Positions 10,650 to 21,470 of a stretch of 64,000 nt of DNA are shown one piece after another. Location of the stretch: positions 443,118,334 to 443,182,333 of the forward strand of contig NC_085137.1 in the NCBI RefSeq assembly GCF_035046485.1. The letters are read 5' to 3'. The DNA comes from Aedes albopictus (Eukaryota > Arthropoda > Insecta > Diptera > Culicidae). The notes under the pieces are model-generated. The model was not told where the DNA came from. It ran no database searches and saw only the letters and a program-made list of their open reading frames with translations. How positions within the stretch are numbered: position 1 is the first letter of the stretch; every line of letters starts with the position of its first letter. The position numbers and the translations under genes are program-made.

Positions 10650-10788
10650 GTTAGTTTATTAGAGGCTGCGTAGTCGAAAAACTTTAAATTAACCCTACAT
10701 TTTTTTTATTCTTTATTATTGTGTTTTTTAACTTAATGTTAAACACAATTAACCATACAGTCGTTCAATTACCAATTCTTGTTTTGTT

Positions 10789-11427
10789 TTCGAACTTCCA
10801 CCAAAAAACTCCATCGAAATTGTTGCCAGCTTAATATTTGAGAATTTATTTAAAATATTAATCAAGAATTTCTCTTAATGTTGATCAAGGTGTAGGATTA
10901 GAATTACTAGTATTGGAAAGACGTTAAGAACCAGCTCTAGTAATCCCTCGAATTCCACTTCCAATTCCATTCATTTTTTTTTCAAATATTGTCATCATGG
11001 AGACCCTGTTTCAGATAAAGCTGCCTAAAAAATTAAAATTTTTCATTTTTTTTTTTCTAAAAACCATAACTTTTGAACCAATTGCTCGATTTTTAACTGC
11101 ATTCTCACAAAACGCATCATAACTTTTTACTGAGACCATGAAATTGAGACTTGTTTTAATTCAATAAAGATCCACCTCAAAATTGTACCATGTTATATGG
11201 GATTCCCATACAACATGCGGACGTAGAACGGCAGTTCAGAAGTTGTCAAATTCTTCAATAAATCTGTGAATATCATCGGCTTCGTTATGATGCTTAAGTC
11301 TATTCAACCGCGCATCAATTTCAACCAAATGAAAGTACCATACTTCGCCTAAGTTATATTTTGAACAAAGCGATTTTTCACATTTTTGTTATCATCCTAA
11401 ATTTTTATAATACCAAGGTTGTCATAT
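10789..11427. other. unassigned AT-rich DNA
   Basis: No gene seen. The text near 10990-11220 has the look of a decayed dispersed repeat, but I cannot set borders. Confidence 0.35.
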
Positions 11428-11480
11428 ACTGCGTAGGAGTTTCGAATACTGTCTTGGTAAAAGAATGTCTTCCTTTAGAA
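11428..11480 (-). repeat. LTR U5 fragment (partial fourth copy)
   Basis: tactgcgtaggagtttcgaa followed by tactgtcttggtaaa matches the three longer copies at 11657, 13254 and 15938, but the primer-site part is reduced to gttgtca. Confidence 0.5.
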
Positions 11481-11656
11481 ATTTCTGCATGAGTTCTTCT
11501 GTATATTGCTCCGGGAATTTCTCCAAGGGTTTTAAAAATACATAATTAAACAATTTGCCTCAAACGTTTCGGCAGAAATAACATTGAGTGGTTATTCTTA
11601 AAACTCATCCAGAGCTTCTGCAGATATTCCTACAAGAGTTTTTTTTTAGAAAATTG

Positions 11657-11820
11657 TGTCACGGTCGCCATGTGGTGAGTAAAATTTTTGATGCTCTCTT
11701 GGGCAGATTTTTTTTTTTCCTTTCCTCAGTAAAGTATAACAACGAGTCGAGTACCCGACAGTGACGAAGTTTGTGAGTCGCAGTCGAAATAGACCAATCT
11801 GTTTGAAGACAAAGTAAGGA
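11657..11820 (-). mobile_element. LTR U5 plus tRNA-Arg primer-site fragment, copy 1
   Basis: The plus strand reads TGTCACGGTCGCCA then tgtggtgagt...ttgggcaga...cagtaaagtataacaacg. Read on the minus strand this is an LTR end running into TGGCGACCGTGACA, the tRNA-Arg-type primer-binding site known from mdg1/412-like elements. Only this junction is present; no gag or pol follows. Confidence 0.5.
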
Positions 11821-13253
11821 GTGAAATTAGAAAAAAAAAACGCTCGTTCTTGCCAATTTTATTTTAAGTGGTACATTTCCAATTTATCTTTTGGAAAAGT
11901 GACGCGCTTGTTACTTTTCGTTTTACCAAGTGTTTCAAATGAAAAAAAAAAACTACTAAAAGCTCAAAAAAGCGATTTTGAAGATCAGAATTTTAAATCT
12001 AATTGCATTAAAGTTAATTGCAACTTTATATTTTTTATTCCTTAATTAAATTTGCAAAGTTATCTTGGATGTCGAAAAAAAATCGCTGAAGAATTAATGC
12101 AAGAAATTTTATTGGTATATCTCCCACGAATTTGTATATGAGAACACTACAAGTATTTCCAGTTATTTAAAAAAAAATACACCAGGATTAATGTAAGGGT
12201 TTTTAAAAGGAAATCCTTCAGGAATCTTTCTAAAGTTTCTGTAATATTCCATGTAGGACTTTTCCTGAAAGACATGAAGAAGTTATAATGTAAGGAGTCA
12301 CTACAGAAACTTATTCTTGAGTTTCCCAATGGCTTTCTGAATTAATTCCTTTAAAAATTTTCGATCTGACAAAATTCCTCGGGCATTTTTTTTTTTTTTC
12401 TGAAAACTTCTTCGGTAATATATGCAAAGTATTGTATGAATGCCTCCAGGAGTTCGTACAAATACTCCTATAGCTCGCTGTTTGTTGTAAAGTACATTAA
12501 AAAAACAATATTGTTCAGATACCCACAAAATGAAAGCTTAGGGTCTTCCATTTGATTTGATGCTAAAAAAGAAACAGTAAATTCTATTTTTACATAAACA
12601 AAAACCAATTTTCAAAGAAATTACTAATTTTGTGAGTACATTTAATCCAAAACTTATATGGAAGAATAATACCCGTTTATTTACATCAATTTCGCTCTTA
12701 GCAGCAAATGATAGGAGAAACCCTGGTGGGTGACTTTACCAATGACTGCTTTTGACCCAATCCCACGCCAGCGAGCTGTTGTGAACGTGATCCTCCAAAA
12801 GTTCCTTCAGAAACTGTTGCAGGATTTCCTTCAAAACTTTTTCCAGAAGATACCAGTAGTTTTTGAGAAATGTATCCAAAAGTACAGGCAGAAATTTCCC
12901 AATGAGTTCTTCCTGGTATTCTTTGAAAATTTTCATGAATAAGTCCCCAGGAGCTCCATCGGGGAATCCCCCAGTAGATTCTCTAAGGGTTAACTTTTGA
13001 TATTCCTCTATGAGCTCCTTCAAGAATTTCTCTTGCAGTGTTTTGGTTTACCTATAATGCTTCTAAGAGTTTCGTTTTCTGGGGAATGCTACAAAAGTTT
13101 TATTTTTTTTTATTATCAAAAACTAGATGAATCTTTGTGTCTTGGATCCGTTATGTTGCGTTAATCAATGAGTGAATTTAAATTTAGCTAAAGCTAAAGC
13201 ACTATTTTCCAACAAGGCAATTTTTTTACATTTTTGTAATTTGTTATATACTG
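11821..13253. other. AT-rich DNA with degenerate GGAATTCC-type words
   Basis: 12160-12530 and 12780-13080 contain scattered aggaattc/ttccttcag words of the short-repeat family. The rest is AT-rich with homopolymer runs. The stretch near 12920-12980 resembles the two flanks of the hAT-like insertion at 10041-10227 joined together. Confidence 0.4.
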
Positions 13254-13400
13254 TGTCACGGTCGCCATGTAGTAGTGATTAAGAGTTTTGAATACTGTCT
13301 TGGACAAAGTATGTTTTTATTTTATTGTATAGTAAAGTTTAACAGCGATCATAATCAACCCAGACAACCAGTAATCGTAAAGGATAATAAAGTGGAGAAT
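13254..13400 (-). mobile_element. LTR U5 plus tRNA-Arg primer-site fragment, copy 2
   Basis: TGTCACGGTCGCCATGT is followed by aagagttttgaatactgtct, tggacaaag and cagtaaagtttaacagcgat-like text, homologous to the fragments at 11657 and 15938. It abuts the foldback element that starts at 13406. Confidence 0.5.
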
Positions 13401-13405
13401 ACATA

Positions 13406-14326
13406 CAGGGGATACTCAAAATAACTGGGACAGGTAAAATTTTCACTTTTCAAAAAATGTTCAACTCGGTGTAACTTTTCGAAAAGGGCATCAAATATTC
13501 TCAAATTTTTACTGTAAGTTTATCAACTAGTTGTGTATCAGTGGACAAAATTTGGATAAGATCGGGCCATTCTACACAAAGTTATAAAGATTCTAGAAAA
13601 AGGTATAATTATACGATAGCCAACTTTGAGCTGTTATATCTCCGGATTCAATGAACCGAATGCAATGAATTTTTGATCATTAATGACTTATATAATGAGC
13701 TATCAAAAACTTTTGACATAACTTAAAATTCTTTACACAAAAGAAAATTATAACGAATTGATTATTTTTCTGATATAATACTAATTTATCCAAAACTTCA
13801 TCATCGTTTCAAAATTCGAGATAGTAATTATAGTTCATTTAAATTCCCTCTAATTGACTTGAATATATTTATGTTTCAAAGGAAAGCTACCAAATAGCCG
13901 GCATTAAATTGAAAAAGTAATGGGATGCACATGAAAAATAGATAAATTTACTAAAAAATCATAGAATAAAAGAAATCACTATATTTTTTTTTCTTATTAA
14001 TAATTTCAAATCAAGTCAACTGTTTTTCAAAATTCATTATATTAGTCATAAATGATCAAAATTTCATTGCATTCGGTTCATTGAATCCGGAGATATAACA
14101 GCTCAAAGTTGGCTATCGAATAATTATACCTTTTTCTAGAATCTTTATAACTTTGTGTAGAATTGCCCGATCTTTTCCAAATTTCGTCCACTGATACACA
14201 ACTAGTTGATGAACTTACAGTAAAAATTTGAGAATATTTGATGCCCTTTTCGAAAAGTTACACCGAGTTGAACATTTTTTGAAAAGTGAAAATTTTACCT
14301 GTCCCAGTTATTTTGAGTATCCCCTG
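13406..14326. mobile_element. 921-bp foldback DNA element, TA target site (copy A)
   Basis: Left end CAGGGGATACTC and right end GAGTATCCCCTG are perfect inverted repeats, flanked by TA on both sides (13404-13405 and 14327-14328). The arms, 13406 to about 13720 and about 14030-14326, are inverted copies with few differences. The centre is unique AT-rich DNA. TA duplication fits the Tc1/mariner superfamily. No transposase frame is present. Element 58730-59655 is the same family over its full length. Confidence 0.85.
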
Positions 14327-14328
14327 TA

Positions 14329-15439
14329 CTACAACTCCAGAATTGTATACTTTCATTCATTTCTAAGGAAATCTTGGATGACCGTTTGAGAAAAAAAGAA
14401 AAAATTAAAATAAAAAGAGTTATTCTTGCAAGAGCTTAAAATAATGTCTAGAGGAACAGTTGGAGTAATTGGACCTTAATAGCAAAAAGCTCTTGGTAAC
14501 AATTATGCGATCAGGTATGATATTATCATTCAAACAGAAATTTTTCAGAAATTGAAGAAGAAAGCTAGATTGAGTGAACTTGTAACTAAAAATAGACAAT
14601 AAACAGTTCCAGTTTTAAATTTGAGGTCTGTTAAGGGACACGACTTGCTCGGAAGAATGAGAAACTTCTCGACAGCAGATTTGCGGTTTTCGCAGCATCA
14701 AGACTGTAATTTATTAACGTTTACATATAATGTTTAAATAGATTATAAACATAATATAGACTAACATTCTAGTTTCATCGATATATCTTCGAGGATCGAC
14801 TCTCCCAACTATATGCCTATATTCTATGGACTGCTACTATGGACTTGGCTAAATTCAATACTGTCCATTCATCCACTATCGCAGTATCTGACAGTTCTAT
14901 CCTCTATGCAACTCTCATACCTATTCAAACTCAAAGGCAGTGAGCAATGGAGATCTTGGGACTCACTGAACACGGAAGGAAATTATTTTCCATTTCCAAC
15001 AAGGTCAATTTTGATGTGTTGTTAAATTCAACAAAAACTGCGCTGGAGCGTCAACATTGTTCAAAAAAGCTCAAAAAAGATTTTTTTTTTGTTTTTATTA
15101 ATGTGTATTTTAACTTAGATGCTAATTCTACTACACTCTCAAAAAATATAACAGGGGAACAAGATCAGAAAACGAAAAGATTTATGTTTTTTTTTTAATT
15201 GAATGAAAATTTTGAATTTGGAGTAAACAAGATTTTTTTTTTTCGTTTGAACGAGATATTGTGTTGAGGTAGGGGTTTAGGACTCTATTCCTAAAAATAA
15301 CCTTGAAAGAATCGCACGAATTTCTAGATGAATTCCCGAAGAAATTCTTGAAATTTTTATTTTCTTCAGTCTCTTGAATTATAGGTTCTTGGGTAATTTC
15401 ATAAGAAATATTTGGTAGAACTTCTGTCGAAAGTTTTTG
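14329..15439. other. unassigned AT-rich DNA
   Basis: Contains several long T and A runs and open frames of up to 83 codons without recognisable sequence. Nothing supported. Confidence 0.35.
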
Positions 15440-15730
15440 AGACTAAGAGCAAGGAACGAGACCGGGTACGGCGCATAGGAACGAATAATCTAGCTTGTTG
15501 AAGTAGATCAGGACTATTTAATATGTCATAAGCGCACATTCTTCGAAGTAATACTGAGCGGGCATGCTATGATGACACTGCGAAGGTCTTGGCAGTAGTC
15601 ATCGTGATGTGCTGGCTGAAATCCAGCTTACTATCCATCGTCACTCCCAGATCATTATAGGACATCCCACGTTCGAAGCCGACACCGTTTGACGCGTAGC
15701 GATAGTTGGGATGTCTTTGAGATTTGGTAA
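15440..15730 (-). pseudogene. Jockey/Juan-like reverse transcriptase relic
   Basis: On the minus strand one frame reads SYNDLGVTMDSKLDFSQHI then TTAKTFAV. After a gap it reads AYDILNSPDLLQQARLFVP and RRTRSRSLLL. The first piece matches the distal RT region of Jockey-clade elements (DLGV.lD.kLtF..H). The second matches their C-terminal 'LL...glFvP.R..R.R.LL' block. The intervening part is deleted, so only two pieces of the C-terminal third remain. The host family could be Juan-A-like. It is a small dead fragment with no flanking element ends. Confidence 0.65.
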
Positions 15731-15937
15731 AGCTTGTTATGAACTCTTCTCTAGTTGTTTTTTTTTTTAAGAATGCTCTAAAAGTTCTTTATCCAGAGGT
15801 TGTATGAGGTTGTATGAAATACTTGGATGAATTCCCGTAATGTCACACAAATCATTGAGTCAAAGTATCATTGAAAGCACCATATTTATCAAAAGTTTTC
15901 TTTTTTTTTCAACCATGTTATCTTCCTGTATATTTCG

Positions 15938-16065
15938 GTCACGGTCGCCATGTACTGTGTAGGAGTTTGGAATATTGTCTTGGGCACAAAAAGTTTTTTT
16001 TTTATTACGCGGTAAAAACTAACAACGATCAGATTCGGTAGAAGGTAATGATTGCAACTGTATAA
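15938..16065 (-). mobile_element. LTR U5 plus tRNA-Arg primer-site fragment, copy 3
   Basis: GGTCACGGTCGCCATGTACT is followed by gtgtaggagtttggaatatt, gtcttgggcaca, ttattacgcggtaaaaacta and acaacgatcagattcgg. Same structure and orientation as the copies at 11657 and 13254. Confidence 0.5.
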
Positions 16066-16611
16066 TTCTTTTTCATAGTTATTTTCTTGAAGTAGTCTTG
16101 AATGAATGTTTGAAAAATAAAAATCTCAGAATTGAAGAATCTGTTAAAATACCTCTTGATATATCTATGAAAGCTTATCATTCGAAGCCCTGGTGAAATT
16201 TCTGAAGAATTCCCATTTCATTCCTTGGGTAAATTTCTTTGGAATAGATCTTTCTTGCACCTGGTGAAATGGTTAAATCCTAGTCAAGTCAATGGATCCA
16301 TGGCAACAAAATCTAAAATATCAGTCAGACGTTCCACAGGTACCAATTGTCTAATCATAACTGATTTTCTGATCCATGATATAGAGACAATCACAAAATA
16401 GTTGATGCATATCTCCTTCAGTTGTAGCTCGACAATCAATGTTGGTGTAGAACATTCTGAATTCTTGAAGAAATGCCTACATTATCAACTTTGGAGATAT
16501 TTTGTTTTTGGAACTCCTGTGGTAATTCCGACATTTTTTTAATGAAAGTATCTTAATAAGGATCCTGGAAATATTTGTGATGTGTAGTATAAATGCTGGT
16601 CGTGATCTGTC
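16066..16611. other. unassigned AT-rich DNA
   Basis: A few ttcttgaagaa-like words but no array, gene or element ends. Confidence 0.35.
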
Positions 16612-16620
16612 AGTAATCAT

Positions 16621-17321
16621 AAGAGTGGGTCATCGTTGTATGGAGAAACTTTAAATTTGATCGTATCAACCCGGAACGAAACTTTTTCAAACAGTATTAG
16701 CGTCCAAAACAACTGTGCAAAATTTGGGAGCGATTGGTTGTGTCCCCGTATTCCGCATTGCGATTGAAATTTGTATGGAAGTTAGTATGGGAAAACGTAC
16801 TTTTTTGCATTTTACTCATAATTTGAATTCTTGTATCTAATACCATGTAACTAATGACGTTAAAGTATAGCCCAGGATATGCCGAAAAACTTTGCCGAAG
16901 ACCGCAATGTGATCTGACGCTTGTGAAAAAAGTTATTCGCCTGGTAACTCAGGCCAAAAATTGAGATTTTATTTTTGATGTTATTCCTTTGCATGTTAAA
17001 TGTTAAGCACCACCGGGCAATCTGAACGTTATAACTTTTTTCACAAGTATTTGATCACTTTGTGGTCTTCGGCAAAGTTTTTCGGCATATCCTAGGCTTT
17101 ACTTCAACGTCATTAGTTAGATCGTTTTAGACGAAAAATTTTAATTTATAAGAAAAATGCAAAAAAGCACGTTTTCCCATACTATATTCCATACAAATTT
17201 CAATCGCAATGCGGAATACGGGGGCACAACCAATCGCTCCCAAATTTTGCACAGTTGTTTTGGACGCTAAAAGGAATCGAAAAAACTTTGTTCCGAAAAA
17301 TCGACTTTGTTGACCCAGTCT
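16621..17321. mobile_element. 701-bp foldback MITE
   Basis: Long inverted arms (about 16660-16930 and 17030-17300) share blocks such as gccgaaaaactttgccgaag and ctgtgcaaaatttgggagcg. A 9-bp direct repeat AGTAATCAT flanks it (16612-16620 and 17322-17330). The outermost bases, aagagtgggtcat against agactgggtcaac on the other strand, are imperfect inverted ends. No transposase. An 8- or 9-bp duplication would fit a hAT or related family. Confidence 0.75.
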
Positions 17322-17330
17322 AGTAATCAT

Positions 17331-17867
17331 GCATGAGTGGGATGAAGAAGTAATTGCATAAAATTTGAAATTGTACACTAAGGTGAATTATTGAGGGTTC
17401 AATAAAGTTCGTTCATATTTTTGTGGAAACCTGACTACACCCTCGACACTTGAGGTTCCGTTCTAAAACGAGACACTCTTGGTAGATATTAGTTGCTGTC
17501 ATACCGCACCGCCGCTTCGTTAACCACCATATAAGATTTGCTTGCTTATGATTGTCACACTCATACGATCCCCCGACACACAACGAGGGTGGGGTGATAA
17601 TGAAATTAAAATTGCTGCTCTCGGTGGTGGCGACGGTCGCGGTCAAGCGAGTGAGTGGTATTTCGCACGAACTTGAAAACATGTTTACAGGAAGTCGTTA
17701 CAGCTACTAGTATCATCATCGTAGTCATCAGAGCAAACGATTTCAAGTACACTTTTGCGTAACTGTAAACTGCCACTGAACGTTTAATCGAAAAAAAAAC
17801 ATACGGAAGAGTAAGAATGTTTCAATTGTCCCACCATTCGCCTCGAGAGCGTCGAGATGATACTGAC
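17331..17867. other. unassigned; intron candidate downstream of the TPR exon
   Basis: If the exon at 17868-17986 is real, this is its 3' intron on the minus strand. Composition is more balanced than the flanking repeats. I find no further exon. Confidence 0.3.
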
Positions 17868-17986
17868 CTTGTACGACGTGGGACGGCTTTTGAGAGCGTT
17901 GTCGGCGTCGGCAAGTGAGCTTTGGTAGTGCTGCAATCGGTACAGGACCTCGGACCGGAGCAGGAGACCTTTGTGGCTGTTGGGTG
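17868..17986 (-). CDS. candidate internal exon encoding a TPR-like repeat
   Basis: On the minus strand a pyrimidine-rich tract ending in cag directly precedes 119 bp that end in AAG followed by gtcagt, so both splice sites are close to consensus. The exon starts with two bases of a split codon and encodes 39 residues: PNSHKGLLLRSEVLYRLQHY and then QSSLADADNALKSRPTSYK. The pattern LLLR...LY.L..Y..SL.DAD.AL..RP fits one tetratricopeptide repeat (helix A, helix B and the position-32 Pro). TPRs are protein-binding scaffolds. RING/LON (LONRF-like) proteins have similar repeats, but one exon cannot settle the gene. Neighbouring exons were not found; both sides are transposon-rich. Confidence 0.55.
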
Positions 17987-18654
17987 CTGTGGGAAGAGAA
18001 CGAGAAAAAGACAACAAACGGTAAGAATGAAGCAATGCATACCAGAAATGAGATGAGTATTCTTCTGGGTGGCGATGATGGTGGCCGCCACCGCAAAAGG
18101 CAACAAATATGATAGCAAATATTTGATATTATCACCATAACCGGCAGACCCTGTCCGGACCGACCATCGACAGTAACGTAGGGCGGCCTCATTCGTTGTT
18201 CAAACTTTCTTTATCTCCGGCAAACGAAAGAGTGGCCGAACGACATTGATAGGGTTGTCGGTGTCGGTAGCAATTGGGGGAATTGGGACAAAATGTGCAA
18301 TTGGAATATGACAGCCGTCTCCAACACACCTTTCTTCAATTGGGATTTTATGCGTCTCATTTTCTGTCAAACTATTAACCAATGCACAATGGGAAAAATA
18401 GGTATAAGACGTGAATAAATTCAATATCATTGCAAGTAGTGGATATAAATCAGTGTTTTTGGCCCGTTTTACCCCGCAGTAAAGCTTCCAAGCTGCTGTC
18501 TTCCTGGATAAAATCATCGTTGCCTCGGTAGCCTTAACAAAAAAACGTAAGCCATTCGAGAGCGTTTCTGTATCAGCGAGTGTGGATCCTGAAGCTGTAG
18601 CATCCGACATCTCCCTCCCAGCCGCCAAATAACACACTTGCCATGAACAGTCAT
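17987..18654. other. unassigned; intron candidate upstream of the TPR exon
   Basis: Contains the pyrimidine tract of the acceptor site next to 17987. The long minus-strand frame reaching from 18200 to 19066 is mostly antisense to the BEL/Pao relic and has no recognisable sequence. Confidence 0.35.
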
Positions 18655-19570
18655 GGCGGCGCAGGTTTTTGTTGCACAGAGGTGACTGTGACTTACTTCT
18701 AACTAATAAGAACTTACTTGCTAGAAGCAAGTATGTCACATTGACTTCTGCGCAACAAGGCAGATTCCGTCCAATTTCGCAGCCAGTGTGGTTGCGTCCT
18801 ACGCTTATTCCGACCGGCATTTCTTGTTCCAATCCTTTGCCAAGATGCCTGTCAGCCACAGAAGAGATCTGGTTCCCAAACGTAAATTGTGCTGCAACTA
18901 TTTTGATCCGGTCACTTATCCAGAAGTTGCACCTCGAAGTTCTCCTGCTCCTGCCATTCCTGACGCGATCGGCACCACACGTTGCTTCACGGTTCATACC
19001 AGCTTGGTAGAAGTTCGTCCGCCCCAGCTGTGACAACGAAATTCCACGAAACGCTGTCTGTTCCATTCACTTCGACCCCAGGACCGGCATCCACATCTCA
19101 ACAAGTAAGCATGTCGGTTTAATCCTAGGCCGTTTCCTCCAGACAGTTGCTTCTCACGTCGTCGTTTGAAGCCAGGGCTCTGTTGGATTCCGGGTCAATG
19201 TCGAACTTCTTCTCTTTGGAGCTAGCTAACCTGTTTGCTATTCCCCAATCCGAGGCCGATGTGTCCGTTGCCGGAATCGGCTAGTCCCACTGTAAGCTGT
19301 AGCGTGCAGTGAGCGCCACCGTACGTTCCCGAATCGGATCGTTATCTATCCAGCTCTGTTTCCTAGTCATCAACCACCCCATTTGTCACTAACTTGCCCA
19401 CCATCCACGAGAAGCTTCCGTCTTGGTAGCTCCCGAAGGTCTAGTTGGCCAATCCGCAATTCCATGTTCCGAACAAAATCTAACTGGTCATCGGCGGTGG
19501 AGTCTACTGGGACCTGCACACTGCACTGGCAAGAAGCTTTCATCGAAAAGCGCTTTGGTTGGACTATGTG
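18655..19570 (+). pseudogene. BEL/Pao retrotransposon Gag zinc knuckle and protease relic
   Basis: Near 18860-18970, in shifting frames, RRDLVPKRKLCCNYF is followed by GHLSRSCTSKFSCSC and then RHHTLLH. This is the Cys/His knuckle and 'HHTLLH' signature that ends BEL/Pao Gag. At 19170-19290 the frame EARALLDSGSMSNFFSLELA carries the aspartic protease DSG active site in the BEL context, followed by a stop codon. Then comes distal protease text (SLSIQLCFLVINHP, LANPQFHVPNKI, LVIGG). Several frameshifts and stops make it a dead copy. Reverse transcriptase should follow but is replaced by a short-repeat array; integrase remains occur at 22690-23345. Confidence 0.75.
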
Positions 19571-19574
19571 TTTT

Positions 19575-21470
19575 GACAAAATACATCTTAAAGAACTCCT
19601 GGAAGAATTTCGAAAACAAATCTTAGAAGAACTCTTAGAGAAATTGCCGGAGGAACTCTCAGTGGAATTCAAGGAAGAACTCCTAGAGGAATTTGCTGAG
19701 GAATTCTTAGAGGAATTACCGGAGGAACTCATAGAGGAACTCCCACAAATACTTTAAGAGCAACTAGTTATTGAATTGCCGGAGGAGCTTTCGCAGGAAT
19801 TTTTGGAGGCACTCCTGGAGAAATTTCCGAAAAAAATTCGGACAGGAATTCAAGGAAGAACTAGTAGCAAAACTACCAGAGGTATTCCTAGATGAGTTCT
19901 CGGACGTACTCTTAAAGATATTCCTGGAAGAATTTCTTGGGAAATTCCCGAAGAAATTCGTGATGAAATTCCCTCAGGAACTCATAGAGGAGATCGTAGA
20001 GGAACTCGTCGAGGAGTTCCTGGAGGTACTCCTAAAAAATTCCCGGATAAACTCCCACATACATTCCTGAGGGAAGTTGTAGAGAAATTCTCGATAGAAC
20101 TCCTAGAAGAATTCCCAGGAAATTCATAAAGAAATCTCCGGAAGAACTCGTAGAGGAATTCCCGGATGAACTCATAAAGGTATTCCCAGAAGAACTTCTA
20201 GAGAAATTCCCCGAGATACTTTTAGCGAAATTGCTGGGAGAACTCCTAGAGGAGCGTTTGGGGAAACTCCTGGATGTATTCCCGGAAGATATCTTGAAGG
20301 AATTCCCAGAGGAACTCCTAAAGGAATTAATGAAGGAACTTTACAGGAATTTCCGGAAGAACTTCTAGAGGAACTTCCGCGGAATTCTTAAAGGAATTGT
20401 CGGAGGAAACTTCGACATACCCAGTGCAACTTCTAGATAACTAAGCTTCTAGAGCAACTCGTAGTGGACTTGCTTGGGGAACTTCTTCCCAGTGAAACTC
20501 GTAAAGGTGTTCCCGAAGATGTTCGGATTCCCAGAAGTACTCCCAGACGAATTCCCGAAAGATAGAGATAGTCACGGTGAAACCAAAGAATAAAAATAGA
20601 AAGAATGCCCTCTCTTGTCTTTTTCTATGTAAACGTCAAGCGACAAGACAAATGGCGCTCTCTAAGCGTTTCGAGGTGGAAGCTCTATGTAACAGTGTTC
20701 GTGATTTGCCATAAGAGAAGGTGGTGTGCGTATGTTTTGGTATCCGCATACAATCAGTAACGCACACTACCGCATGAAGGTTGAACTTTCATCCGCAGAT
20801 AGCGCAGCGGTAGAGTCCCCCCGAGCATCAGCGGAGTGAGCTTTCTTGATATTCTTATTCTTTGGTGAAACTCTTAGTGTAATTCTCAAAAAAAAAAAAT
20901 CGGTAAGAAATCCCCGAAGGAACTCGTAGAGGAATTCCAGGAGGAATTTCTTGAGGAAATCCTAGAGGAATTCCCACAGAAACTTCTAGAACATTCCGGA
21001 GGAACCTCTGAAAGATATTCAGGAAGAAATCTTAAAGAAACTTCTGGAAGAATTCCAGGAGGAACTGCTATGAACTCTTAAAGGAATTCCCGTAGAAATT
21101 CGTAAAGGAATTCCCGGATGAACTCGTTGAAGTACTCGAGGAGGAATTCCCGGAGGTACTCCTTGAGGAAGTGCCGGACGAACTCCTAAAGAAATTCCCA
21201 GGAAGAAATTCTAGAAGAATTGTCGGAGAATCTCCTAAAAGAATACCCGGAGTAACTTTTAGAGGAAATTCTAGAGGAAGTACTTCAAACAGTCCCTATG
21301 AAACTTCTGTAGAAATGCCCGAAGAAACTCCTAGAGGATGTCTCGGAGGAAACTCTCGGAATTCCAGAAGAAAATTCTAGAGCTCCCGGAGGAACTCCTA
21401 GCGCAATTCTTGGCGAAACTGCAGGAAGAATCCTTAAAAGAGTTGCTGGAGAAATTTCATCTCTTCTGGA
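19575..21470. repeat. GGAATTCC-type short tandem array inside the BEL relic
   Basis: Units such as gaggaattcccggaggaact and gaactcctagag repeat with a period of about 12/24-30 bp. A 281-bp inverted-repeat element interrupts it at 20584-20864. Glu/Leu-rich open frames across it are by-products. Confidence 0.85.
20584..20864. mobile_element. 281-bp terminal-inverted-repeat element
   Basis: Ends CAAAGAATAAAAAT and ATTCTTATTCTTTG are inverted repeats (13 of 14). GTGAAAC is duplicated on both sides (20577-20583 and 20865-20871). Near 20810 the text TAGCGCAGCGGTAGAG resembles a polymerase III A box/tRNA D arm, with no B box that I can see. It sits cleanly inside the short-repeat array. Confidence 0.7.

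Larger units (their letters stand above)
9338..10788 (+). mobile_element. Penelope-like element, 5'-truncated, copy 2, with nested insertions
   Basis: A 14-bp direct repeat ATTCTTGTTTTGTT (9338-9351 and 10775-10788) flanks the insertion. The right part (about 10255-10690) matches the 3' part of copy 1, from the endonuclease C-terminus to the hammerhead-like tail. The left part is the same sequence inverted, in two pieces: 9360-9720 and 9930-10012. Between them sits a palindromic insertion (about 9722-9930). Between the halves sits a small hAT-like element (10041-10227). The distal tail is further broken by an AT-rich insertion near 10705-10755. No enzyme is encoded. Confidence 0.8.

Noticed and set aside
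18130..18190. A further exon upstream of the TPR exon (minus strand)
   Set aside because: A short open stretch with an ag before it and a gt after it has a compatible phase, but the donor (gttatg) is weak and the peptide is not TPR-like.
18200..19066. 288-codon minus-strand frame
   Set aside because: Its distal half is antisense to the BEL/Pao Gag-protease relic, and no part resembles a known protein.
19383..19757. 124-codon Glu/Leu-rich plus-strand frame
   Set aside because: It joins the edge of the BEL relic to the short-repeat array; composition comes from gaggaactc units.
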